A stretch of DNA of 64,000 nt from Tubiluchus corallicola. Lineage: Eukaryota; Priapulida; Priapulimorpha; Priapulimorphida; Tubiluchidae. The translations under genes and the position numbers were made by a program. The stretch is from assembly GCA_030141605.1 (NCBI GenBank), contig JAQGDQ010002372.1:60001-124000 (forward strand), read 5' to 3'. Below the pieces are notes generated by a model, which saw only the letters and a program-made list of their open reading frames with translations, ran no database searches and was not told where the DNA came from. Below are positions 52,606-64,000 of this stretch, in pieces; positions within the stretch are counted from its first letter, which is position 1, and the number at the start of each line of letters is the position of its first letter.

Positions 52606-55600
52606 TCACATTTTTAAAAATAAACTCCACGTTTTTTCGGCTATATTTTCCTCTTTAGCATTTTTAACAATTTCTACAAACGCATTAATAGCATTTCTAC
52701 TTCTTATTCTGTATATATCCTTAAGTTGCCTAGATGGGAGTGCAGTTTCAAGTTTCCTTCTGAGTTCGTCTTTTATTAGAGGACAGTTAAAAATTATATG
52801 TTCTGGCGTTTGGCTGTTTGCATTGCATTTACACATATCAGCTTCTATCAGACCGATTCTATTGCTAAATTCATTACAACCTCTCCCTAATAATAAGTTG
52901 AAAGCAATGGTTTCAATAACACGTTCATTTCTTGTTATTTGCAGATCTAAAGGTTTTGCACAAACTTTAACTTCTTCCAAAGGGTTTCCAGCTAACTGGT
53001 TTCCAGCAACAGTTTTCTTTTCCATAGAAACTCTAGGAATTTTTGACATTCTTTCTTTGTGTATTTTAAATTGTCTTGTGGAATTGACTGTAACATTTCA
53101 TTTCGATTTGCGTTTAGACCTTTAATGGTTTTTAAGAATAATCTAGTCTTATTTAGGTGTTCTGCCAGGAAATGGTTCCAATATTCAGCACTGATGTAAT
53201 TCTCATCCGCCTTAATTAGTTCTTTTCTGACTAAGTCATCTGCAGGTAAAGTAAGTAATTTCAATACTGACTTAACAGATAAAACAGAATAAATAACATC
53301 CATTGATGGTAGTCCTGTAATTAATTCAGTTTCAATTCTTGGAGGATTAAAACCTACTCCTGTTGCCGTTTTTAACATATCATATAGTATATCATCAAAA
53401 GCCGTGATGTTCTTTGCTAACCATGCTATCGAGGCGTACAAAATCGTTGGAAGTACCATGATATTAAAAAGTCTCAAAATTGTCTTCATATGCAAACCTT
53501 TGTGCCGGAAACAAAACTGCTTTATCTGGTGCCATGTTTTCCACGCCCTTTTCCTGGTATCTAGCACGTGAGTGTTAAAATTTAATTGATTGTCCACTGT
53601 GACACCCAGCACTTTGCTTTTTCTTACATAATCAATAGGATTATTTCCAAACTTGAGGTTTGGTGGATCTGGTTCCCAATTCAAAATTTTTGAGTTCTTG
53701 TACAAAATGGCTTCAGTTTTGTTTTTGGCACAGTTTATGTTCATCCGCCACTTCTTACACCAAGTGTACAGTTTATCACAACATTTTTGTGCTTTTAAAT
53801 AACATTCATAGTTTGTGTCAGCTGCGATTAGCAAAGAACCATCATCTGCATATTTAAATTTTCCACAGCTTACTTCATCATCTATTGATTCAAACATGTC
53901 AATAACATACAACAAAAACAGTAATGGTGACAAAACGGAACCTTGTGGGAGACCCAACTGACAATTGTACTTTGGAGATGTGTGACCATTAATACGTAAA
54001 ACAATATTCCTATTTTTTAAAAATGTACTAATAAGACACAACATGTTTCCTTTAATACCATATTGATACAACTTGTACAATAGCCCCTTTATCCAAACAC
54101 TATCGAAAGCTTTTTGAAAGTCGCAAAGAATTGCAATGCAGCTTGTTTTAAGTAAATTTGTTCTAGTCAGGTTAGAAATAAGCCTGACCAAGTAGCGTAC
54201 TGTACTGTGTCTGGGCCTGAAGCCTTCTTGCTCATCATCAATAATGTCATATGCATTACAAAATTGTCTTACACGATTTTCAACAAGCTTTTCTGCTAGT
54301 TTTCCATAGTAGGAGGTAATGCTGATAGGTCTATAATTATTAGGGTCACTATAATCGGACTTGCCATTTTTTTTATAAATGTAACCTTTGAGTCATTCCA
54401 TGGCCAAATATTGCTGCCTAAGCAAATGTTGACTATATTGAGAAAGGTGGCTTTAGCCCAAAATCCCATGTTTTTTATCATTAGTGGATGAAACCCATGA
54501 ATGTCTATGCTCGTGTTATTTGTTTTAACACTTTTTATCGCATTATTTAGTTCCCTCATGTTAAATTTATCATTTAGCCATGTATGCTCCACAGCTATTT
54601 GTTGATCAATTTGCTGGTCAACAATTTCTTCGATTTCTTCAAACCATGCATTATCAAATGAATTAGGATTTATATGTTCTCCACTAAAAATGTTTTGTAC
54701 ATGAGTTTACTTTTGTCATCATCACTTACGTAATCTTTACCCTGCACTTTTAGGCTTTCTATTTCGTTACTGGATTTAGTTTCAAAAACGCGTTTATATG
54801 TTTTCCAGAACTCCTTACCTTGTGCTACATTTAAGTTTTCAGTATTTTTGTCAATCCACTTATTCATTTCTAAATGCAGCGCGTCACTAAACTCTGACTT
54901 GGCTTCCACATAAGATTGCTTGTTTTCGTAATTGGACATCTGCAGGTAATTTTTCCTGCAAAGCCTCACTTTATTACTTAATTTTGTTAACTGACTAGAC
55001 CAGAAAGGTTTGCTAAATTTTGTTATCATTTTCTTATTTAGTGCTTCTTCGTTTGCATTTTCTATGACCTTTCGGAGCTGTACCCAAGCACTCTGAACAT
55101 CTTTGGCCTGAATAAGTTGATTTAGTTCATGAAATTGTTCTCTTACTTTACGTTCCAGAACACCTGACCATCTGTACCAATCACTATTCTTAAAATCGTA
55201 CACACAACGAACTACTTTATCACTTTCCGATAGTTTACATTTAATTTTACTTATAACAACAAAGTGGCCCATTTGGGGTGCTCCCGAAAAGAGCTCTGTA
55301 TCTTTCTCTACATATTGCTGACAAAGTTGGGCAGAAAAGTTTTGGATAGCTAATATAACATCAATCGTACTAGAACCTGTTGCAGAACTGAATGTGGGTT
55401 CGTTTGGCGTAATAATGACGTGCTCACCATTGGCCTGATTTACGAAGTTGTGAAGTTGTATGCCATGTTCATTGTCAATCCTATCCCAGAGAATATTACG
55501 GGCGTTTAGATCGCCTATAGCCGCAATACTGTATATACCGTGTTTACTGCCGAAAGAAGCTGCTTTCTTGTACATTAATAACCATTTTCTCATTTGTTCA

Positions 55601-55974
55601 GGTGAATTTGGTTTTATATATACAGATCCTATTAACATTTTAGTATGCGGCGTATTTAAGATAACCCATACAACATCTAAATCTGAATCGCTTGCATCTG
55701 ATAAGTACAACATGTTACTAGCAATATTTTCTTTTATATACAAGGCTACTCCACCAGAGTAATTGCTCACGCCTTCTTTGAAATAACCTTTGTAATTTGT
55801 TAATTTTGGCTGTAAATTTTTAGTGATTTTCGTTTCCTGTACTGCCACCACATCAAAAGACATACTGTTTGCGTAATTGTCTAAAGCTAACCTCGATCTA
55901 TCTGACATATTGTTTATATTGATTTGACAAATAGTAATCGAGTCTTTTACTTTGACGTCTTGCAAATTTGCCAT
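52606..55974 (-). pseudogene. LINE ORF2: endonuclease and reverse transcriptase, three frameshifts
   Basis: Starts MANLQDVKVKD, one base after the ORF1 stop. The apurinic-type endonuclease shows VQETKI, GDLNARNILWD, SSTIDVILA and GHFVV. The reverse transcriptase shows NNYRPISITSYYGKL, FQKAFDSVW, LGLPQGSVLSPLLFLLY and FKYADDGSLL. The C-terminus has CKCNANSQTPEHIIFNC, the Cys/His motif of this group. Frame changes lie at the T-runs 54693-54696, 54367-54374 and 53040-53044 of the + strand. Each is repaired in principle by one extra base in an A-run of the sense strand, so they may be recent mutations or base-calling errors. The enzyme nicks target DNA and copies the element RNA there. Confidence 0.88.
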
Positions 55975-55975
55975 T

Positions 55976-57437
55976 TTATGCATAATCACTTAGTCGTTTG
56001 GCTTCATTTACGTAAAGTGCACAACTTCTGTCCCATGCCGCGTGCGATTCGCCACAGTTTGCACACGTTAACTGTTCTGAAGTACACTCGTTTGATTCAT
56101 GCTTTCCTGAGCATTTTCCACATTTGGGGCCTCTAGTACACCATTTCGCAATGTGTTTGTACCCCTGACACTTAAAACATCTGAGTGGTCTTCTCTTAGG
56201 AGCAAACTCTTCTACCGAGCACATCATTTGACCGATTGGTATGCTTTCCTGGACTGCTTTTGTGAGATCGTCTCCTGTCTGGAACGTAACTTTCACTAAT
56301 GGCAAGTTTTTCCCGTCTTTTCTTTTGAAGCGTTCAATCTGGATGTTGTCATAGTATCTTTCTATATCAGAGCGTATTTCTGCGTCGCTCAAGCCCGTAT
56401 CACAGTCACGCAAGATCCCTATACGCGGAGATACTGGCTTTCTTACGCGAGTACCACCTCCCAAAAATTCTGGCTTCCAGTTCTTTATCATATCGTTTGC
56501 TGTTGTTTTGTCTGGGACTTGTAATTGAATTTTCCCTCTGGATGTTCTGAAGGCAATATCAAATTTCGTTCTCGGAAAATGTGCACACAAATTCTTCTTA
56601 ATGTTAATGCTGGAACTGACGAGATGTTTTTCGCTCACATTTTCTACAATGACAGTTTTATCAGGGTCATATGGACGAGGAGATACTTGTAGTGTTACTT
56701 GTCTTGGCTGTTTCAGAGAATGACGTTGGCAGGTTCTTTCTGACTGCATTGCTATATAAAGGTTTGCCAGTTTGGCCTGATATTATTTGTGACATCTTTT
56801 TGTCTAGGTTTACAACCAAGTTGTTAACTGTTTCCAGTTTTTCTAATGTTTGTTGCGAATTGTCATGTCCTCTCATAACATTTATGACTATCCTTAGTTT
56901 TTCAACATCTTTTGACTTCTTGATTAAATTTACAGCTAATGCTTTCATTTCTGTGACTGAGCTATATTCAGTGTCATCTGCCTCGCTAGTACTGCCGTCA
57001 TTGTCATCCTGTATGCTGTCATTATTATCGTTATCAACACCATCATAACTATCTACGTCAGAATCACCGTCAGCGTCGTTTACAGCAGAAAACCTGCCAT
57101 CGAGGGCGGCGCCACGCTCATTTGTTTGCTGGCTATTATAGCGTTGAGAGGCTTCGGACTGTTTTGTGTAGCAGCGGTTACAGATGACAGCAGTAAGTTT
57201 TGTAGGCCAAATAGGCGATGCAGTTTTTCTGCAAATATCGCAGGCTGTTTTCTTCGGATTTATGCATTGCTGACTAAGGTTTTCATCACAACTATGGGTA
57301 GCAGCACATTTAGCACATACAATAGCACTAATCTTTTTAGGTTGCACTGGTCTCTGGGTAGACCTACATATTTCGCAGCTCCGGCGTTCTTTGGCTTTGT
57401 GTTGTGTTTGAGATGCTAACTGGTCTGAATCCGCCAT
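55976..57437 (-). pseudogene. LINE ORF1: zinc-finger and zinc-knuckle RNA-binding protein, one frameshift
   Basis: Two frames, 57437-about 56700 (starts MADSDQLAS; another Met 15 bases earlier) and about 56740-55976. The N-terminal half has two GATA-like CX2C-X16-CX2C fingers (CEIC...CAKC and CDIC...CNRC), then an acidic Asp/Asn-rich stretch. The C-terminal half has three gag-type knuckles: CX2CX4HX4C, CX2CX3HX4C and CX2CX3HX6C, the order known from R1/Jockey-type ORF1. The frame change lies between 56667 and 56749. ORF1 proteins of this group coat the element RNA. The paired GATA-like fingers are not typical. Confidence 0.85.
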
Positions 57438-57735
57438 GCTTCTGAGCCTCAAATAGGCCTGATTGTTGGCCTATTCAAAGTTGTTGACTGGCTTAATTAC
57501 CTAGTCCAACCAGTGCAGGTACAAGTGGCTATAGTTGCAATAATATTTTCTAAACAAATAGTTATTTCTTTACCTCAAGATTTCTGCCTGTCTTCAGGTT
57601 CTTTGCAGTTGAAAATATCACCAATGGATTGTTCACCACTTTACGATTGTCACACTATAAGTTTTGCCACAAAACTTTTCGATAAACTATTAAAAAAATT
57701 ATAGTTCGCTCGTAACGAAATACTCATGAGTCTAT

Positions 57736-59029
<1,294 letters not shown>

Positions 59030-59600
59030 TTGAGGCATTAACATTTATTAGAGTATTCTACCCGCTCCTGTCTGCAGCTAACAGCGTAAGTTCTTCTACT
59101 CCTAAAAATAGATTTGGTTGAAGTTGTTGAACATCTCTATTTATCTTAGTTATCGAAGTTGTTCTTGGTTTGCCAGGTAGTTTTGTGCAAGGTTTTAAGG
59201 CTTCCTTTAAGGCGATTCTTGCTAGTAAATCACTTAGTGATCTTAGAAGGTGTAATCTTAATCTTCGGATCTTGACTTGCTCCTATGCATTTCTTTTGTT
59301 TTTGTGTATAAATCTTCATTTTTGATTATGTATGGCCTTCTTAACTTTAGAACTTTCCTTAGAAGACTTCTGTGAAGCATGTCAATCTGCTTTTCTTGAG
59401 TAATTGTTAGATTCCATCATTCACTGTTGTGCATAAATATGCTGTTAAGGTCAGCATTAAATAATCGAAGTCTTATGTTAAGACAATTTCTTGCTAGTTA
59501 ATGTATTCTTGCGTTGAAGAAAAGCATGCATTGCTTGTTGCTTTTAATATCATATTCAGTGTTTAGAAAAGTGCCCATATACTTGCACTCTTATATATAT
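59030..59600 (-). pseudogene. Non-LTR reverse transcriptase C-terminal remnant
   Basis: The minus strand reads FMHNSE-stop-WNLTITQEKQIDMLHRS and LLRKVLK, matching 'LYGSE.W.LT..QEKQLD.FHRR.LR.ILK'. Later KEALKPCTKLPGKPRTTSI matches the 'G.P..TW' tail. Stops and frameshifts are present. Confidence 0.75.
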
Positions 59601-59639
59601 TACTGCCCATATATTACTGATGTCATTTTTAAGTGTTTT

Positions 59640-60367
59640 TAACAAGAGGCATAGATGCTCTTACGAATGTTTACTATGCTTACGTGCAACTAATTTTGAA
59701 ATATTGCTCCACTGAATCTATGTTCCTAGAACGCATATATTGGTGTTACTGATAAAATTCAAAATGTGCAAAAAGCATTCATACGCAGGTTGCTTTGCAA
59801 GTCTTCCAGAACGGGTTGCCCATAAAAGGAACGCATGCTCAATATGGACCCACTAGTACTTAGAAGGCTTAGAGCTGACCTGATTATAGTTTTCAAAATC
59901 TTAGGGTTGATGTATTTTTAATTGAAGCATTTGATTTTCGCAGTTAATTCACACTAAATTCAAACTACTTTAAAAACTGTAATTTCAATAATCATTTTAG
60001 AATTTTTCGTTAGTTTAGAGGATGCGCTTCGTAGAGCCACCCTGAATCCCAATGTACATACAATTTGTAAATATTTATTTTATAATAGTCACTAACAATT
60101 TACATGGTATATCTGTAAAAGTGTTTATTTTTGGTTCATTGATCGTAATTTTATAAAGCTTTAGATCATTAAAACTTTTATTGTACTAGCCCGTTGAGGC
60201 TCCTTAAGTCGCTATCGTAATGTTTGTATAATTGTGATTTCACGAAACTGATTTTTTTGAGCCTTGTTAACCCTGGTTGCTCCAGCGCTTTTAACTTTTT
60301 ACTATTTACTTGTGCATTATTATTTTGTTGAAAGTGCAAATAAAATTCATCCATTCATTCATTCATA
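59640..60367 (+). mobile_element. CR1/Rex-like LINE 3' end with (ATTC)n tail
   Basis: DKIQNVQKAFIRRLL near 59752, then RMLNMDPLVLRRLRADLIIV near 59830, are the standard C-terminal reverse transcriptase blocks. The 3' end is AATAAAATTCATCCATTCAT and more ATTC units (60340-60366), the tail style of CR1/L2-type elements. The 5' part is missing. Confidence 0.75.
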
Positions 60368-61379
60368 AAATGACTACCCGGAAAACCGTTTTTCTTTACT
60401 CGCAAGCGATTTAGTGCCGAAATGCCTTCCGTCCGACTATTATGTTACAAGCGATTTATCGGATGCCTCCAATCCATAATTCATACCACGGTTTCATAAT
60501 GAAAATACGTTAATATACACGTAAAAGCTGTTTGGTTTTTCCTCAGTGGATAAACATCACATCAGTACCGCAAGGACCTACGTAACTAGGACGTATCGGT
60601 TTGAGAAAGGTAATAGAGGCGGTAATGAATAAATCAATAAAGCAAGTTTTGCTGTGTAAACTCAAACTACGTATGATATTCAGCCGTATTCAAAACGTGC
60701 TGACGATTTTTTAATTATTACTTATATACTTGTGGTCTATATATTGCCCCACTCATTTCTTAATGCTACTAGTTCCGGTAATGATATTATTACACAAACC
60801 GGCGATATGATAAAAATTACGTAACCGCCACAATTGAATGTTACTATAATTTTGAAAAACCTGCAACAATTTCTTGGTTGTTCCTGGCTTGTTACTAGTG
60901 TCATGGAGTGTAGTCTAATTTTATAACCTGTTTCATTGCCCACGCTAAAACCAACTAAATGAATCGTTTGAATAAACTTCAACAAGTTTTTTGTTTTGTT
61001 ATTGTTATATGGCGAGTCAAACTCCGGCCGTGCGGCTAAGGTGATTTATACATTGGCACATTCATGCGAACAATCACTCGATCATACTCGCACGCAAATC
61101 CCTCGAAATCGTGATAGGAAATTATTACGAGATGTTAATCACGCCAATTTAGCTGGAAGGCATTGATCTGTTCTCTTTGTAGCTGTGGATGTGTGAAGTT
61201 CAACGGATAAAGAGAAGCCTGCTAATTCTTGGAATAATACGCGTGGTCCGAGCTAATTAATTGTCTTGTATGGAACATGCCGCCTTGGTCTGTCATCACT
61301 TTCCTTTTTAACCATTGCTGTTATTACTGCAATTGTTATTGAGATGTACTTCATGAAAGTCCCGCTATCACTGAAACAA
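60368..61379. other. Intergenic, nothing recognised
   Basis: No supported gene or element. Confidence 0.4.
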
Positions 61380-61940
61380 ATAGTTATTATGGAATACCAG
61401 ACTTGTGCCTACAATACGCAGTGTTTGAAAATCATATTACTAATGAAGAGGTTATAGGCCTTTCGGGGTGCACCTCGTAAAAACCCGCTGCCATTACAAA
61501 CGGACAGTCATTTGTGGAACACTCATTCCTACGATGTGCTGTGGTCGAAAGTGATGTTTCTGATGAAGCTGTTGTTAACCACATTTTTAAAACCAAAAAT
61601 GGGTACTCATTTGTGTACTGCCGATGATATACACCTATGATGTACAGTGGCCGAAAATCGTGTTCCTAACAAGGAGGTTATATGCCTTTTTGGGGGCACC
61701 TGTTTTAGGATCTATCCCTTGAAAGCCCCTCTCCCATTACAGACGGGTAGTCATTAGAAAAATTTTACACACCGTCTATGATATGGAGTGTTCGAAAGTC
61801 ATGTGTTATAGGCCTTTCTGGAGGTACATATTTTGGGATAATCATAAACGGGTAATCATTTGTGGACTGCCAGACTCGTACCTCCGATATGAAGTTGTCT
61901 CAAATCATGTTCCTGGTGAGGATGTTATCTCGTCACTTGT
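61380..61940. repeat. Diverged tandem array, about five copies of a 106-130-bp unit
   Basis: The block GAGGTTATAGGCCTTTC (variants) starts at about 61449, 61568, 61674, 61804 and 61920. Before it come CTACGATGTRCWGTG and GAAARTCATGTT blocks, and after it a CATTACARACGG and GTCATTTGTGGA block. Diverged copies, no gene. Confidence 0.7.
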
Positions 61941-62019
61941 TCTTGCTGGCAGTATGGCAGTGGTAGAGTTGCGGGCAGCGAGGCAGTGGTAGTATTGCTG
62001 TCGTTTTGTTGCTTTGTAG

Positions 62020-62400
62020 ATCTTGTTCATGGTGATGGCTGTTTTAGTGTCGTTGTTTTTGCTGTTGATACTTCCGTTGTCATTACCGCCATCTTGTCAT
62101 CTTCGTAACTGGCATTACAATTGTCTTTGTTATTATTGCAGTCTTAATAGTGCTTCTGCTCTTGTGTGGCTAACTGTTGCCCTTTGTGCTTTTGCTGTCA
62201 TTGTACTTATTTGATATTGTGACTTGTTCGTCGTTGTATTGCAATAGTTCCATTGTGTTGTATTGTATTGTATCGTTGTCGTGTCCTTGTTATTGTTGTT
62301 GCTGCTGTTGCTGTTATTATTGTCGTCGTTGTTATTGTTATTGTTACTCTTGCTATTGCTGTTGCTGCCATAGCTACTATTGGCGTTGCTACCACCCACA
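62020..62400. repeat. (TTG)n/(TTA)n/(TGC)n simple-sequence region
   Basis: Impure TTG, CTG and TTA triplets, densest at 62280-62375. The Asn-, Thr- and Cys-rich frames are artefacts. Confidence 0.85.
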
Positions 62401-63584
62401 TCACTACTGTTCCTCTTACATATTTCTGGATAATATTAATTAGCTAAGCTTCAGCAGACTGTGCTTTGTGTAATTCACAATTGGCTTCACGTCCAAGACT
62501 GATACTCAGAATTCAGAAACTTGAATAAAAAGCACCCAATTATTATAATATCGCTATCCTACTTAATTAAAAACAAACCGTCCGCAGTCGTTGTGGGCGG
62601 TGAGACCTAGAAAAGGAATGCGGTTAAAAGCCACGCACGTGCGTCTTGTTAAATTATAAGAAGCTGCATAATAGTGACAGACAAACTGCCTTGGCAGTTA
62701 GCAGCAATTTTACGCGAAGCCAGGCTATAGACAACACATGCAGTGCGCGTTGCATTCAAGTACTGACGTTACTATACTTTATCGCTCCTTATTGTACAAT
62801 ATTAATTATGTTTGTGCGACGTTCATCTAAATAGTAACAAATGCGAAGTTTGACACAAACATAAATTTTTCTGATGATTTTGTTTCAAGTTTCGCTTGAA
62901 CGGTGACATTGTCATTAAAGTCTGGCCAGCAGTATGATATCTCTAATGCAAGCAGGTTTGGCCCAATAACGTGTGGCGATTGTTAGTGTCAGTGATAAGC
63001 CTCCCTAATATCGTTGACGTTTCTCTCATTAATCGCAGTAATTTCTAGGGCTTCAAATGAGTAAACCCGCCTGCAATATGAAGCCACTGAGCGGCATGTG
63101 AGATCGCATTACTTGCCGTGTGTGGGAACATTATGAATTCACACAAAAACAACTTGTGTGGCTAAAAATTTTAATTAGTCTTTATTGTGCTTACCTGCAT
63201 GACAGTTGTAATTTAGCTGTCATGAAAAGGGTCGAATATTTGCTGAGAATTTATGTAATTTGTTTTGTGACCCATTGATTTAAACACAACATTAAAATGA
63301 GGTTGAATCACTACTTGGTTTTTATTACGGTGTTACGAGACGTGTTGGTTGCATCCAGCACAGGATATGACGTTATTAACGAGGGAAGTAAGCTTGATGT
63401 TAATCGCTTGCAAAAGATTTTCGGATATAAATGGGAAGGTAAGTGCATTGCTCGATTACCACGATGATTGCTAATAGATGCACGTGTGTTGTTAATAGAT
63501 GTATCAACATCTATAGAGACTGTAAATATATTATTGCCCCAAAGTAAAATAAGAATGAAGTGTAATTTGACCCGCTGAAAAGTT
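62401..63584. other. Intergenic, nothing recognised
   Basis: A 12-bp palindrome ACGCACGTGCGT (62633-62644, containing an E-box CACGTG) is the only notable site. No gene seen. Confidence 0.4.
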
Positions 63585-63791
63585 ATTTTGCAAATAATTT
63601 CTGATAAGGTTAAGGGATGTACTGTTAAATCCAAGAAGTTTGAGATTATTGAGCAATAAAGCGTAGTTTAAACTGTTAAATGCTTTGCTTAGACCCAGAA
63701 ATGTTCTTACTATGTATTTGTTTTTGTCAAAATTTGATCTCCAATTTCGGTTAGCATTTAGTATTTCATTGATAGTTGAGTATTTTTTGAA
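63585..63791 (-). pseudogene. Non-LTR reverse transcriptase fragment
   Basis: The minus strand reads FKKYSTINEILN, then SNFDKNKYIVRTFLGLSKAF and NSLNYALLLNNLKLLGFNST. This matches 'F....ST..A.L........D.GK...GIFLDLSKAFDSLNH..LL.KL...G', with the key Asp of SKAFD replaced by Asn. Downstream the frame is lost. Confidence 0.75.
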
Positions 63792-64000
63792 GCCATTAAT
63801 GTAAATAACGATGTAAAAATTAATATAATTTATGTTGTATAATATAGTGTTATATAATAACACTTTTTGTGCAACACGATAGAAGTGACAGAAAGTCTAT
63901 TTTTAAGTGTTTTTATGTTTTGTATGTAATTTTTGGCGCAACTGTTTTTGCTAAAATGTCAGATAAATTCCGACAAAGTTTTTAGTAATAGCATTTGCCA
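63792..64000. other. Window end, nothing recognised
   Basis: AT-rich. It may be further upstream sequence of the minus-strand reverse transcriptase remnant. Confidence 0.3.

Noticed and set aside
52589-53125. 178-residue open frame on the + strand
   Set aside because: Antisense shadow of the LINE reverse transcriptase C-terminus; no family motifs.

Overview
The window is a piece of animal (metazoan, probably invertebrate) nuclear DNA. It is AT-rich, its genes are split by GT-AG introns, there are no operons or ribosome binding sites, and most of the sequence is intron, intergenic DNA, microsatellite or decayed transposon. I cannot name the species. No CRISPR array, rRNA gene, prokaryotic or viral gene set was seen.

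Three host genes are supported, all on the + strand. (1) A partial Ly6/uPAR-type three-finger protein gene: two coding exons at 1001-1132 and 4286-4539, with the signal-peptide exon presumably left of the window. (2) Its tandem paralogue: exons 10065-10128, 17659-17790 and 18633-18916. The middle exons are the same length (132 nt), the intron phases match, and both carry the same 12-cysteine pattern. (3) A complete ABCB6/HMT-1-type half ABC transporter, 32147-47748, in 20 exons. The exons join without a frame break into an 855-residue protein with all nucleotide-binding-domain motifs.

The rest is mobile-element territory. 1-829 and 30537-31501 are two copies of a family with iterated inverted termini. 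9476-9717 is a small element with 21-bp perfect inverted ends. 13574-15394 is a near-identical 901-bp tandem duplication that abuts a decayed PIF/Harbinger element (15364-16801) with a transposase remnant. 21650-25530 is a decayed non-LTR retrotransposon split by a solo LTR (23704-24117) with a perfect 5-bp target duplication. 27790-30120 is a three-level nest: a reverse transcriptase tail, a DNA transposon inside it, and a 444-bp hAT-type MITE inside that. Introns 12 and 13 of the ABC transporter each hold a MITE-like element.

On the - strand at 52283-57765 lies an almost full-length non-LTR retrotransposon (ORF1 with zinc fingers and zinc knuckles; ORF2 with endonuclease and reverse transcriptase). 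It is bounded on both sides by (GA)n, so it may target this microsatellite. Further reverse transcriptase scraps lie at about 8.1, 18.4, 59.0-60.4 and 63.6 kb. A diverged tandem array lies at 61.38-61.94 kb.

The host genes show no sign of acting together beyond the two Ly6 genes being a tandem duplicate pair. The points I find most worth checking are the (GA)n-bounded LINE, the 12-cysteine Ly6 pair, the triplicated splice-acceptor-like repeat just before the ABC transporter start codon, and the recurring 'iterated inverted terminus' design in several unrelated short elements.
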